A DNA stretch of 64,000 nt from Intrasporangium calvum DSM 43043 (GCF_000184685.1 NC_014830.1:2170001-2234000), one strand, 5' to 3'; shown: positions 1 to 8,695, counted from the first letter of the stretch. Notes: a model not told the origin generated them from the letters alone. A program made the numbers and translations.

Positions 1-170
1 TCGGCTGTGATGTTCGCGCCGTCCTCGGTGCGCAGCAGGTTCTCGAGGAGGACCTTGAGGCTGTACGGGAGGGTCTCGTGACCCTCGACCGAAGCCAGGC
101 GGTAGACCTCGTAGGACTGGGCGCCCACCTCGAGGGTCCCCTTGGCCTTGAAGCTGTCAACACTGCCCAC
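1..170 (-). CDS. acnA: Aconitate hydratase, N-terminal part (cut by window edge)
   Basis: Only the first 56 codons are present; the gene runs leftward out of the window. The translation begins at a GTG with an AAGGAG ribosome binding site 6 nt upstream (177-182), and reads through [18 protein letters not shown], the characteristic N-terminal segment of aconitase A. Aconitase isomerises citrate to isocitrate in the TCA cycle with a [4Fe-4S] cluster; the cluster ligands lie outside the window. The leader carries a perfect 18-bp palindrome 48 bp upstream of the start. The identification rests on this short but distinctive stretch. Confidence 0.88.
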   Translation of the reverse strand, partial: MGSVDSFKAKGTLEVGAQSYEVYRLASVEGHETLPYSLKVLLENLLRTEDGANITA

Positions 171-217
171 AGCGGGCTCCTTCCAGCAACTGAAGTTGGA
201 TGTCGTGCTCGTCAATT

Positions 218-235
218 TATCTTGATATCAAGATA
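218..235. promoter_or_regulatory. Perfect 18-bp palindrome upstream of acnA, probable operator
   Basis: TATCTTGATATCAAGATA is identical on both strands. It is a sharply AT-rich island in DNA that is otherwise about 70% GC, and ends 48 bp before the acnA start codon. Its length and symmetry fit a dimeric winged-helix repressor site. It probably overlaps the acnA promoter. The cognate regulator is not identified. Confidence 0.7.
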
Positions 236-297
236 TCTAACCACACGCCGCGACCATTGTCAGCCTGTGCCGTCCCCGTGCCAAGGGATGGACGCGG

Positions 298-309
298 ATG
301 CCGCTGAGC
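298..309 (+). repeat. Degenerate copy of the dispersed GCCGTATGCCGCTGRGC repeat
   Basis: ATGCCGCTGAGC matches 12 contiguous bases of the core repeat seen intact at 8717, 22738 and elsewhere. It lies in the gap between acnA and the RNA methyltransferase gene. The left end of the core is not conserved here, so this may be a decayed copy or chance. Confidence 0.3.
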
Positions 310-367
310 TCGCTCCCAGCCCCTCGCGACGGCGTTTGACGTGGTCGACCCCCGCACCGGGTGACGC

Positions 368-1624
368 TCAGGGGCCGGGCTCGAGCACGGCGATGCACTC
401 GACGTGATGGGTCATCGGGAAGGCGTCCCACGCCTCCACGTGCGCCAGCCGGTAGCCGTGTGCACCGGCCGCCTGGACGTCGCGGGCGAGCGCCGCAGGA
501 TCGCACGCGACGTAGACGACACGCCGGGGCTGCAGCGCTGCGAGGTCGGCCATCACTGCCGGTCCGGCACCGGTGCGGGGCGGGTCGAGGACGACGAGGT
601 CGGCGCTGATGCCCTGGGCCACGAGGGAGGCGAGCTCGCGCTCGACCCGGTTGGTCCGCCACTCGACGTTCTCGAGATGCTCGGTGTTGAGCGCGCCGTT
701 CGCCACCGCGGCCCGGTCACCCTCCACGCCGAGGACGAAGCCATCCGGCGCGACGAGCTCCCCGAGCCGCATGGTGAACAGCCCTGAGCCGGCGTACAGG
801 TCGATCACCCGGTCACCCGGCGCGGGCTCCAGGAGCGAGACGACTCGCGAGAGGAAGGTCGAGGCGGCACCGGGGTGCACCTGCCAGAAGCCGCGAGCGG
901 CGACGACGTACTCCCCCGCCCATTCCCCGTCGACGACGCGCTCGCCGACGAGGCCCCCGCCGGCGTCGAGGCCCTTGGCCAGTGGGAGCGGGACGAGCAC
1001 CGGCTCCTCGGGATGTGCCGCGTCCACCACGTCGACCGCGGTGCAGCCTGACCAGTCCGTGTCCAGGACGCCGGATCCGACCACACCCCGCGTCGCGATG
1101 AGGCAGTCGTCGACGGGGACGATGTGGCGCGACCGGTGACCCCGCAGTCCGGCCCGCCCCGAGCGGTTCACGGCGAACTCGACGCGGGTGCGCCAGCGCA
1201 GGCCGTCCTCGTCGCCCGGCACCGGCTGGACCTCCGGGTCCACGTCGAGGCCGGCTAGCCGGGCCAGCTGCTCACGGACCACGGCCGCCTTGAGCTCGCG
1301 CTGGTACGGCAGGGTGGCGTGCTGGAAGTCGCAGCCGCCGCAGACTCGCGCCGCGGCATAGGGGCAGGGTGGCACCACGCGGTGCGGCGAGGCGGTGAGG
1401 ACCTCGACGGCGTCAGCGCGCACGAACCGGTCCCCGATCCGGCCCTCGGTCACCCGTGCGACGACCCTTTCCCCCGGCAGGGCATGGCGCACGAAGATGA
1501 CCTGCCCCTCGTGCCGGGCGACGCAGTGGCCGCCGTGGGCGACGGGTCCGACGTCGACGGTCCACTCGACCCCGGCCAGGCTCGGCCGGCCCGCCGGACG
1601 CTCGCGTGGGCGACGAGCGTTCAC
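368..1624 (-). CDS. Class I SAM-dependent RNA m5U methyltransferase, TrmA/RlmD type with TRAM domain
   Basis: 418 aa. An N-terminal TRAM-like domain precedes a cysteine cluster (CPYAAARVCGGC) typical of the [4Fe-4S] site in RlmD, a SAM-binding motif (DLYAGSGLF) and a catalytic-cysteine motif (YVACDPAALARD), ending in the usual HVE...FP.T.HVE pattern. The family methylates a uridine C5 in rRNA or tRNA through a covalent cysteine intermediate; the exact target cannot be told. I place the start at the GTG whose GTGA overlaps the transporter stop by 4 nt, implying translational coupling. Longer in-frame extensions only read antisense of the transporter. It resembles Rv2689c, which also follows an APC transporter. 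Confidence 0.88.
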   Translation of the reverse strand: MNARRPRERPAGRPSLAGVEWTVDVGPVAHGGHCVARHEGQVIFVRHALPGERVVARVTEGRIGDRFVRADAVEVLTASPHRVVPPCPYAAARVCGGCDFQHATLPYQRELKAAVVREQLARLAGLDVDPEVQPVPGDEDGLRWRTRVEFAVNRSGRAGLRGHRSRHIVPVDDCLIATRGVVGSGVLDTDWSGCTAVDVVDAAHPEEPVLVPLPLAKGLDAGGGLVGERVVDGEWAGEYVVAARGFWQVHPGAASTFLSRVVSLLEPAPGDRVIDLYAGSGLFTMRLGELVAPDGFVLGVEGDRAAVANGALNTEHLENVEWRTNRVERELASLVAQGISADLVVLDPPRTGAGPAVMADLAALQPRRVVYVACDPAALARDVQAAGAHGYRLAHVEAWDAFPMTHHVECIAVLEPGP

Positions 1625-3642
1625 ACGCCGCCGCCGCGGACGGAACCTGGGATGGGCGGCTCGTCGATCCACTCGCGCTCGGCGCCCTCGGCCGAGACGA
1701 GCTGCCAGGGCACGCTGACCACCATGACGCCGGGGGTGAAGAGCAGGCGGGCCTTGAGGCGCAGCGCGCTGTGGTTGTGCAGCAGCTGCTCCCACCAGTG
1801 GCCCACGACGTACTCGGGCAGGTAGACGGTCACGACGTCGCGAGGGTTGCCGCTGCGGATCGACCGCACGTAGTCGAGGATGGGCCGGGTGATCTGGCGG
1901 TACGGCGAGGAGAGGACCTTGAGGGTGACCGGGATCTCGCGCCGCTCCCACTCGGCGATGAGCGCCTTCGTGTCGTCGGGGTCGACGTCCACCGTGATGG
2001 CCTCGAGCACCGAGGGCCGGCTCGCTCGGGCGTAGGCGAGGGCGCGCATCGTCGGCTTGTGCACCTTGGAGATGCAGACGATCGCGTGCACGTGGCTGGG
2101 CAGCACCGGCTTGTCGGTCTCCCAGTCGATGGCCAGCTCGCGGCTCACCCGGCCGTAGTGGCGCTTGATCGCGAGCATCAGCAGGAAGAGGACGCCCATG
2201 GCCAGGATCGCATAGCGCGCCCCGTGCTGGAACTTTGTCACCAGGACGACGAGGAGGACGATGCCGGACATCGTCGCACCGACCGCGTTGATGACCCGGG
2301 ACCGCTGCATGCGACGCCGAGCCGCACCGTCACGCTCGAGGCGCAGGTGCCGGGTCCAGTGGCGCACCATGCCCGTCTGGCTCACGGTGAACGACACGAA
2401 GACCCCGACGATGTACAGCTGCAGGAGCGCGTTGACGTTCGCGCGGAACGCGAAGACGAGGAAGGCGGCGCCCGCGGAGAGGATGAGGATGCCGTTGGAG
2501 AACGCGAGCCGGTCCCCCCGGGTGTGCAGCTGGCGCGGGAGGTATCCGTCCTTGGCCAGGATCGACCCGAGGACCGGGAAGCCGTTGAACGCGGTGTTCG
2601 CCGCGAGGAAGAGGATCAGCCCGGTGACGATGGACACGAAGACGACGCCCACCGGGAAGTCCGAGAAGACCGCCTCGGACAGCTGACCGATCGCCGTCAG
2701 CTGGTGGTACTCCTCCCCCACCGGCCGACCGTCGCGCACGAGCTGCGTCGCTGGGTCCTCGGCGATCTTGACCCCGGTCCACTGGCTCAGGGTGACGATC
2801 GAGACCATCATGGTGATGGACAGGGTGCCCATGAGCAGCAGCGTCGTGGCGGCGTTGCGGCTCTTCGGCGGGCGGAAGGCCGGCACCCCGTTGGAGATCG
2901 CCTCGACGCCGGTCAGCGCGGCACATCCGGACGAGAAGGCGCGCAGGAGGAGGAAGGCCGCCGCGATCCCGGTGACCCCGTCCACCCCGCCTTCCGGCAG
3001 GAGGGTCAGGTCGGCGCTCTGCGCGGACGACAGCGTCCCGGTGAAGTGCTGGTAGAAGCCGTAGGCCGCCATGCCGAGGATGCCCACCATGAACAGGTAC
3101 GTCGGGATGGCGAACGCCGTCCCGGACTCACGGACGCCGCGCAGGTTGATCGCGGTGAGGAAGGCGATCATCACGACCCCGAAGACGACCTCGTTGCCCC
3201 GGACGAAGGGCAGGACCGTCCCGGCGTTCTGCACGCCGGAGGACACGGACACGGCGACCGTGAGGACGTAGTCGACAAGCAGGGCGCTCGCCACGGTGAG
3301 GCCGGCCTTGGGCCCGAGGTTGACGTTGGCGACCTCGTAGTCGCCGCCCCCGGAGGGGTAGGCGTGGACGTTTTGCCGGTAGGAGGCCACGACGATGGCC
3401 ATGACGGCGATGACGGCGAGAGTCACCTGCCAGCTGTGCGTCACGGCGAAGGCGCCGCCGGCAAGGCCGAGCATGAGCATGATCTCGTCCGGGGCGTACG
3501 CGACGGACGACAGGGCGTCACTCGCGAAGACGGGCAGCGCGATGCGCTTGGGGAGCAGCGTGTCCCCGAGCTTGTCGCTGCGCATCGCGCGGCCGATGAG
3601 GACGCGCTTGAGGAGCGAACCGGTTCCTGGCACGGAGGACAC
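1621..3642 (-). CDS. APC-superfamily potassium transporter, KimA (YdaO)-like
   Basis: 673 aa. About twelve hydrophobic segments occupy residues 30-480, followed by a soluble C-terminal domain. Motifs that I recognise from the KimA family are DALSSVAY, YRQNVHAYPSGGGDY and LLVDYVLTVAVSVSSG. KimA is a high-affinity, proton-coupled K+ importer whose cytoplasmic domain binds c-di-AMP in Firmicutes. Such genes are often annotated simply as amino acid permeases. The start is GTG. The gene is divergent from ceoB/ceoC, which encode RCK (K+-channel gating) proteins, supporting a potassium role. No c-di-AMP riboswitch is visible in the 80-bp divergent gap. Amino-acid transport remains possible. Confidence 0.82.
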   Translation of the reverse strand: MSSVPGTGSLLKRVLIGRAMRSDKLGDTLLPKRIALPVFASDALSSVAYAPDEIMLMLGLAGGAFAVTHSWQVTLAVIAVMAIVVASYRQNVHAYPSGGGDYEVANVNLGPKAGLTVASALLVDYVLTVAVSVSSGVQNAGTVLPFVRGNEVVFGVVMIAFLTAINLRGVRESGTAFAIPTYLFMVGILGMAAYGFYQHFTGTLSSAQSADLTLLPEGGVDGVTGIAAAFLLLRAFSSGCAALTGVEAISNGVPAFRPPKSRNAATTLLLMGTLSITMMVSIVTLSQWTGVKIAEDPATQLVRDGRPVGEEYHQLTAIGQLSEAVFSDFPVGVVFVSIVTGLILFLAANTAFNGFPVLGSILAKDGYLPRQLHTRGDRLAFSNGILILSAGAAFLVFAFRANVNALLQLYIVGVFVSFTVSQTGMVRHWTRHLRLERDGAARRRMQRSRVINAVGATMSGIVLLVVLVTKFQHGARYAILAMGVLFLLMLAIKRHYGRVSRELAIDWETDKPVLPSHVHAIVCISKVHKPTMRALAYARASRPSVLEAITVDVDPDDTKALIAEWERREIPVTLKVLSSPYRQITRPILDYVRSIRSGNPRDVVTVYLPEYVVGHWWEQLLHNHSALRLKARLLFTPGVMVVSVPWQLVSAEGAEREWIDEPPIPGSVRGGGV

Positions 3643-3709
3643 TGTATGCCGCCCGACACTCCCGTGCGGCCAGCTCCGCAGCGGCAGGCGGGCTGCGTGT
3701 GGCTGGGTG

Positions 3710-3715
3710 TACCGT
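3710..3715 (+). promoter_or_regulatory. Probable -10 element (TACCGT) of leaderless ceoB
   Basis: TACCGT ends 7 nt before the GTG start of ceoB, so transcription would begin at the start codon itself. No ribosome binding site precedes that GTG. This agrees with the same arrangement at other genes in the window. Confidence 0.5.
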
Positions 3716-3722
3716 CGCGAGC

Positions 3723-4385
3723 GTGCACTTCGTCATCATGGGCTGCGGCCGAGTGGGCTCGACCCTGGCCCGAATGCTGAGCTCCCACGGCCACGACGTC
3801 GCGATCATCGACGCAGACGCCTCCGCGTTCCGGCGGCTCGGCACCTCGTTCGAGGGGCAGACCGTCACGGGGATGGGGTTCGACCGGGACACCCTCATCG
3901 CAGCCGGGATCAAGGGGGCCTACGCCTTCGCTGCGGTGAGTAGCGGCGACAACTCCAACATCCTCGCGGCGCGGGTCGCCCGCGAGACCTTCGGGGTGGA
4001 GCACGTCGCGGCGCGCATCTACGACCCGCAGCGGGCGGCCGTCTACCAGCGGCTCGGCATCCCCACGGTGGCGACGGTCAAGTGGACCGCCGACCAGATG
4101 ATCCAGCGGCTGCTCCCTTCCGGGGCCATGCCCGAGCTGACCGACCCGAGCGGCAAGATCGTCATCGCCGAGGTCCCCCTGGCCGAGCAGTGGATCGGCC
4201 ACCCCCTCGCGGACGTCGAGGCCCGGACCGGCGCCCGCGTGGCGTATGTGACCCGCCTCGGCCAGGGCGAGCTGCCGCGCCCCGACATGGTCGTCCAGCA
4301 GGGCGACCTCGTCCACCTGGCCCTGATGCGCGACGACCTCGCCCGGGTCGAGCGCCTCTGTGACCTCCCCCCGATGGTCCACTGA
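3723..4385 (+). CDS. ceoB: TrkA-family potassium uptake regulatory protein (first of two)
   Basis: 220 aa. The N-terminal RCK/TrkA-N Rossmann domain has the nucleotide motif GCGRVGSTLARML and an acidic residue ending strand 2 (IIDAD). A TrkA-C domain follows (residues ~140-215). TrkA proteins bind NAD(H) or ATP and gate K+ transport membrane partners. The GTG start is chosen because a -10 hexamer lies 7 nt upstream. It is followed by ceoC 114 bp downstream, and the KimA-like gene is divergent. No trkH/trkG subunit is in the window, so the partner may be the KimA-like protein or an unlinked channel. Confidence 0.9.
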   Translation: MHFVIMGCGRVGSTLARMLSSHGHDVAIIDADASAFRRLGTSFEGQTVTGMGFDRDTLIAAGIKGAYAFAAVSSGDNSNILAARVARETFGVEHVAARIYDPQRAAVYQRLGIPTVATVKWTADQMIQRLLPSGAMPELTDPSGKIVIAEVPLAEQWIGHPLADVEARTGARVAYVTRLGQGELPRPDMVVQQGDLVHLALMRDDLARVERLCDLPPMVH

Positions 4386-4499
4386 CGACCGTCCCCTCCG
4401 TCGGGCACCACCGGTCGGAGGAGTTCGCTGAGCATCCGCTGCCCTCGAGCACCCGACCGACGTAGGTTGGTGCAGAGACCCGTCCACAGGAGAGAACAG

Positions 4500-5189
4500 A
4501 TGCGCGTCGTCATCGCAGGAGCAGGTAGCGTCGGCCGTTCGATCGCCCGTGAGCTGCTGGCCAACGGCCACCAGATCCTGCTCATCGACAAGGACGCCGA
4601 CGACGTCCAGGCGTCGCGGGTGCCCGAGGCCTCCTGGCTGCTGGCCGACGCCTGCGAGCTGAGCGCGCTCGAGGAGGCTCGGCTCGAGGACTCCGACGTC
4701 GTCGTGGCAGCGACGGGGGACGACAAGGCCAACCTCGTCCTGTCCCTGCTCGCCAAGACCGAGTTCGGCGTGCCGCGCACCGTGGCCCGGGTCAACAACC
4801 CCAAGAACGAGTGGATGTTCGACGAGTCCTGGGGCGTCGACGTCGCGGTGTCGACCCCACGCCTGATGACCGCTCTGATCGAGGAGGCCGTGAGCATCGG
4901 CGACCTCGTGCGCATCTTCGAGTTCCAGCAGGGGCGGGCGTCGATGGTGGAGATCACGCTCCCCGAGGGCAGCCCCTTCGCCGGTCAACGGGTGGGTGAC
5001 ATCGCCTGGCCGACCGACACGGTCCTCGTGGCGATCATCCGCGACGAGCGCCCCATCGCTCCGACCCGGGATGACGCGATGGAGGTCGGCGATGAGCTGC
5101 TCTTCATCACCACGGCGGAGCAGGAGCGACAGCTGCAGCAGCTCGTGGCTCCCGGCTCGCGGCCGAGAGACGTCACGGCGGACCGGTGA
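4500..5189 (+). CDS. ceoC: TrkA-family potassium uptake regulatory protein (second of two)
   Basis: 229 aa. It has the nucleotide-binding motif VVIAGAGSVGRSIARELL at the N-terminus, an acidic pocket (LLIDKDADD) and a C-terminal TrkA-C domain (PFAGQRVGDIAWP region). A purine-rich ribosome binding site (AGGAGAG, about 4488-4494) precedes the ATG. Tandem ceoB-ceoC pairs are typical of actinobacteria and probably form hetero-oligomeric RCK rings. It converges on the DUF3159 gene with only 13 bp between stop codons. Confidence 0.9.
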   Translation: MRVVIAGAGSVGRSIARELLANGHQILLIDKDADDVQASRVPEASWLLADACELSALEEARLEDSDVVVAATGDDKANLVLSLLAKTEFGVPRTVARVNNPKNEWMFDESWGVDVAVSTPRLMTALIEEAVSIGDLVRIFEFQQGRASMVEITLPEGSPFAGQRVGDIAWPTDTVLVAIIRDERPIAPTRDDAMEVGDELLFITTAEQERQLQQLVAPGSRPRDVTADR

Positions 5190-5202
5190 CCCCAGCCCTC
5201 GT

Positions 5203-5937
5203 TCAGCGCCGCGGGCTCGGGCGGCCGCCGGTCCGAGTCGGGTCGATCGGGGTGTGTCCGCGCACGAGGATGGCGCCCATGGCGGTCACGGCGAGGATGT
5301 AGGCCGGCCAGCCGAGCACCACCTTGGCCACGCCGAGCGCGGCGACCTGCTCCGCCAGGTAGAGCGGGACCATGATGGCGAGCCGGACGACGTTGAGCGC
5401 GATGAGCACCCAGGCGAGGCGAAGGGCCACGGTGACGATGCCCGGGTGCTTGTGCCACCAGGTCGGGTCCTCCGCGAAGGCCTCCGGCTCGGCCACGGCG
5501 ACGATGAAGCCGAAGAGGGGCCACCGGAACAGGTTGGTCACGAGCAGCACCACCAGGAGGCCGGCGTTCTGGAGCATCCCCGGCAGGAAGGCGTCCTCCG
5601 CCTGGCCGGAGCGCAGGGCGAAGAACGCGGAGATCCCGACGCCGACGGCCGCGTAGGCAATGAACCGCGGGTCCTGGCGCTGCAGGAGTCGCACGACGAG
5701 GAGCACCACGACACAGGCGCCGGCCGCGAGCAGAGACTGCTTGAGATCTCGGAGCGCCACCCAGGTGATGGCGAAGACGAGAGTCGGCACCGCGGACTCG
5801 AGCGCGCCTCGCCACCCGCCGATCGCCTCGGACAGCTTGTCGCGCAGCAGCTCCTCAACGGTCACATAGTGGCGCAGGTCCACCTCGGACCGTGCGACAC
5901 CGGTGTCCGTCGACGCATCGTCCACGTGCTCAGCCAT
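5203..5937 (-). CDS. DUF3159 family multi-pass membrane protein
   Basis: 244 aa. A short polar N-terminus (residues 1-35) is followed by about six hydrophobic segments to residue ~225 and a basic tail. The overall pattern and context match DUF3159 (Rv2693c-like), a conserved actinobacterial membrane protein of unknown function. The ATG overlaps the end of the upstream OB-fold gene by 8 nt, so the two are co-translated. The relatives I recall sit in the same place between ceoC and DUF3710. Confidence 0.82.
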   Translation of the reverse strand: MAEHVDDASTDTGVARSEVDLRHYVTVEELLRDKLSEAIGGWRGALESAVPTLVFAITWVALRDLKQSLLAAGACVVVLLVVRLLQRQDPRFIAYAAVGVGISAFFALRSGQAEDAFLPGMLQNAGLLVVLLVTNLFRWPLFGFIVAVAEPEAFAEDPTWWHKHPGIVTVALRLAWVLIALNVVRLAIMVPLYLAEQVAALGVAKVVLGWPAYILAVTAMGAILVRGHTPIDPTRTGGRPSPRR

Positions 5938-6331
5938 GCGGTCCCCTCGATGTGCCGATGACCTCGTAGGCCGGGTTGAAGATGGTCCGGGTGCCGCGCT
6001 GGACGGTGACCCGGCCGGTGGCGCGCAGATGCGCTCCGGCGGAGATGCCCGGGATGCTCCGACGACCCAACCAGACCAGGTGCAGGGCGTCGGCTCCGTC
6101 CCACAGCTCGAGGTCGAGGGTGGGCACGTCGGCGTGGGGTCGCAGCGCGATGATGCGCACCTCGCCCTCGACGGTGACGCGCTGCCTGGGGCGGGCCCGG
6201 GCGATGGGGACGACACCGGGCTCGGCGGGCTCGGCGGGCTCGCGGTCCGCCTCGACCCGTTCCGGGCCGGTCTCGTCCCGCCGGCGTCGCAGGCCGAACC
6301 GACGCAGGCGGCTTCCGGCTGGTGAGGTCAT
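5930..6331 (-). CDS. OB-fold nucleic acid binding domain protein
   Basis: 133 aa. An arginine-rich and acidic N-terminal region (residues 1-45) precedes a single OB-fold domain (RVTVEGEVRIIALRP through VTVQRGTRTIFNPAYEVI). It corresponds in position and form to Rv2694c. Function is unknown; the fold suggests single-stranded nucleic acid binding. It lies in the DUF3710-OB-DUF3159 cluster, with 31 bp to DUF3710 upstream and an 8-nt overlap with DUF3159 downstream. Confidence 0.8.
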   Translation of the reverse strand: MTSPAGSRLRRFGLRRRRDETGPERVEADREPAEPAEPGVVPIARARPRQRVTVEGEVRIIALRPHADVPTLDLELWDGADALHLVWLGRRSIPGISAGAHLRATGRVTVQRGTRTIFNPAYEVIGTSRGPHG

Positions 6332-6362
6332 GGTCGGGACCGGCGAGGACGGCTGGGGGCCG

Positions 6363-7163
6363 TCACCGCACCTCGGTGATCTCGGGGCCGCGTTCGAACG
6401 GCTTGAGGTCGGCCACCGTCCCGGGCCCGGCGGGTGCCTGCACCTCGTTCTCGGCGGTCTCCGCCTTGGACTCGGGCAGCCGCAGTGGAAGCAGCTCCCG
6501 CGGGGGACGCGCCTCATCGCCGCGGTCGATGACCGCGGTCCGGATGACGTCGTGGACGGCGGCGGCCGCCGCTCCGTCGATGGCGGCTCGGCCGCTGACG
6601 ACTGCGCGCAGGAACCAGCGCGGCCCGTCGAAGCCGACGAAACGGGCCGGCATGAAGACCGTCCGCCCGTCAGCGCCCTGCTGCGGCATGCGGGTGAGCA
6701 GCTCCTCGCCGAACTCTCCGGTGCGGACCTCGGCGGTCCCGCCCGCGTCGGTGATGCTCTTGGCGATCTCGTTGCGGATGTCGATCCACACCCCTTCCGT
6801 CCGGGGTGCGGCGAAGGCCTGGAGCTGGACCGCGGACTCCCCCAGGACCGCGGTGACCCCCGTGATCTGCTGCTCGCGCTCGTTCACCTCGAGCCGCAGC
6901 TCGAGGCCCGGCTGGCCCTTGACCCAGATTGCGCCGAGGTTGAGGTACTCGCTGTCGTCGGAGATGGCGGACCGGTCGAGCGGACCCGTCGTCCCGTCGA
7001 CCGCCACCGGGCTCTCGAGGGCCACGTCGCCGTCGCCGTCGTGATCCTCGGGAACGCCGTCGTCGAAGGAGTCGTCGGCGGCGCTCGTCTCGAGCGCCTC
7101 GTCCGGGCCGTATCCGTCACCCGGTCCGGCGTTGGCCGTCTTGCGGCGGCTGAAGAGTCCCAC
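6363..7163 (-). CDS. DUF3710 domain-containing protein
   Basis: 266 aa. A strongly acidic low-complexity region (residues ~10-70) is followed by a globular domain with YLNLGAIWVKG, GVWIDIRNEIAKSI and FVGFDGPRWFLRAVVSG, which I recognise as DUF3710 (Rv2696c-like). Function is unknown. The GTG at 7163 is preferred over one 21 nt upstream because AAGGA lies about 9 nt before it. It follows dut by 138 bp. Confidence 0.82.
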   Translation of the reverse strand: MGLFSRRKTANAGPGDGYGPDEALETSAADDSFDDGVPEDHDGDGDVALESPVAVDGTTGPLDRSAISDDSEYLNLGAIWVKGQPGLELRLEVNEREQQITGVTAVLGESAVQLQAFAAPRTEGVWIDIRNEIAKSITDAGGTAEVRTGEFGEELLTRMPQQGADGRTVFMPARFVGFDGPRWFLRAVVSGRAAIDGAAAAAVHDVIRTAVIDRGDEARPPRELLPLRLPESKAETAENEVQAPAGPGTVADLKPFERGPEITEVR

Positions 7164-7301
7164 GTGAATCCGTCCTTCTGTCACAGCTGTCGGCGGGCCG
7201 TGCGGCCGCTGGTCGGCCGCCCGCTGCTCGCGAGACGAGCCGGGTGCGGCGACCGACGACGTGAGCCACGGATCGGCCCCGATGAATCTTGTCAGGTCCG
7301 G

Positions 7302-7817
7302 TCAGTCGACCGGGGGTGGGACTGGCCCGAAACCTCCGGTCGACCCGTGTCCAGTGTCCCCCCGGACCGTGTCATCGAGCGAATCGACGGCGACGAACGA
7401 GGCGCGCGCCACCGCTTGCACGATGAGCTGGGCGATCCGGTCCCCCCGGTGGACCTCGAAGGCGTCGGTCCGGTCGAGGTTGACCAGGTTGACGAGGATC
7501 TCCCCCCGGTAGCCCTCGTCGATGGTGCCGGGGGCGTTGACGATGGAGATGCCGTGGCGGGCCGCCAACCCGGACCGTGGATGGACGAAGCCGGCGTGGC
7601 CGGGCGGCAGTGCGATGGCCACGCCGGTCGGGACGAGGACCCGCTCCCCCGGTGCGATCGTCACGTCGACCCGGGACACGAGGTCGGCGCCGGCGTCGCC
7701 GGGATGGGCGTAGCCCGGCAAGGGCACTTCGGGGTCGAGCCGGCGAACGGCGACGACGGGGCCGGGCGGGGCGTCACCGTCGCCGGAGGGCGGCAGGCAA
7801 GCACAAGGGTCGGTCAC
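7302..7817 (-). CDS. dut: Deoxyuridine 5'-triphosphate nucleotidohydrolase (dUTPase)
   Basis: 171 aa. All the trimeric dUTPase motifs are present: [42 protein letters not shown] and the C-terminal P-loop-like [13 protein letters not shown]. It hydrolyses dUTP to dUMP and PPi, keeping uracil out of DNA and feeding dTMP synthesis. A short N-terminal extension (about 20 residues) precedes the core. The GTG start has TAGGGT 8 nt upstream (7826-7831), which could be a -10 of a near-leaderless promoter inside the DUF4193-dut gap. Upstream in-frame sequence only runs into the DUF4193 region. Confidence 0.93.
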   Translation of the reverse strand: MTDPCACLPPSGDGDAPPGPVVAVRRLDPEVPLPGYAHPGDAGADLVSRVDVTIAPGERVLVPTGVAIALPPGHAGFVHPRSGLAARHGISIVNAPGTIDEGYRGEILVNLVNLDRTDAFEVHRGDRIAQLIVQAVARASFVAVDSLDDTVRGDTGHGSTGGFGPVPPPVD

Positions 7818-7858
7818 GTGGACCGACCCTATCTGCTCGAGCTGCCAGTGGCCCCGCG

Positions 7859-8158
7859 TCAGGCGGCACACTCCGTGCAGATCATCATGCCGTTCGTCTC
7901 CTTGGCGAGCTGGCTGCGGTGGTGGACGAGGAAGCAGCGCGAACACGTGAACTCGTCGGCCTGCTTCGGCAGGACCCGGACGGAGAGCTCCTCGCCGGAC
8001 AGGTCCGCGCCCGGGAGCTCGAAGCCCTCGGCCTGCTCGGTCTCGTCGACGTCCACGCTGGACGAGCTCTTGTCCACGCGACGCGACTTGAGCTCCTCGA
8101 TGGAGTCCTCGCTCAGGTCGTCGTCGGTCTTTCGTGGCGCGTCGTAGTCAGTTGCCAT
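7859..8158 (-). CDS. DUF4193 family zinc-ribbon-like protein
   Basis: 99 aa. A hydrophilic, acidic N-terminal half ([19 protein letters not shown]) is followed by a CSRC...CTEC four-cysteine module at the C-terminus, likely one Zn2+ site. DUF4193 proteins (Rv2699c-like) are universal in actinobacteria and lie upstream of dut. A GAGAGGG ribosome binding site precedes the ATG. The gene leads the leftward cluster. The DUF3093-type gene I recall between these two in mycobacteria is absent. Confidence 0.85.
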   Translation of the reverse strand: MATDYDAPRKTDDDLSEDSIEELKSRRVDKSSSSVDVDETEQAEGFELPGADLSGEELSVRVLPKQADEFTCSRCFLVHHRSQLAKETNGMMICTECAA

Positions 8159-8509
8159 CTGTGCCCTCTCACTGCTGCTCATGCTCCGCCCCAGTGCCGG
8201 AGACCCACCCGCATGTCGTGACGCGAGAACGTCCCTGCGCTCCCACTTGTTCCCGCTTCGTCGGTATCGACGTGAACGCTGCCAAAACATGCCGCGTGCG
8301 CGGATTGTGCCTCATCCGGGGGCCGCTGTCACTTCGTTTCGCGAAGAGGCATGCCGGGCCCGCCGAAACCCGGCCCACACCTACCGTTTCCGGACGAATC
8401 CTTCACCGTCTCTTTGCCCAACGTGTACCTGGACCGGTGCAGGCTGGTGGCCCGACGTCGCGGTAGGGTCTGCGGACCCGACCGACCTTCCACCGGCCAG
8501 GAGGTGCCC
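8159..8509. other. Divergent intergenic region with no gene
   Basis: This 351-bp stretch must hold promoters for the leftward DUF4193-dut cluster and for the small rightward gene at 8510. I see no RNA gene. A short inverted repeat with 5-bp arms (CTTCG...CGAAG, about 8334-8348) is the only local structure. Reading frames through it have no gene-like composition. Confidence 0.5.
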
Positions 8510-8695
8510 ATGACCGAATTCGTGGACCAGATCCGCGTCCGGGTGCTCGATGCACTCGATGACCTCGCCCACGCCCGTGCTGCGGGCGACGACTACCGCA
8601 TCCAGATCCACACCGGGGAGCTGGAGTCCTTCGCGCGTCTGGCCGCCGCCAACGACCTCCGGGTCCCCGAGCTCGAGCCGTTCCGGGCCGCCTGA
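8510..8695 (+). CDS. Small acidic conserved-type protein of unknown function
   Basis: 61 aa, beginning MTEFVDQIRVRVLDALDDL. It is helical and charged with no cysteines or membrane segment. A good ribosome binding site (CCAGGAGG, ~8497-8504) lies just upstream of the ATG. It is followed 21 bp later by a perfect hairpin, a plausible terminator. I do not recognise the family. Correct codon bias and clean signals make it a real gene rather than a shadow frame. Confidence 0.65.
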   Translation: MTEFVDQIRVRVLDALDDLAHARAAGDDYRIQIHTGELESFARLAAANDLRVPELEPFRAA

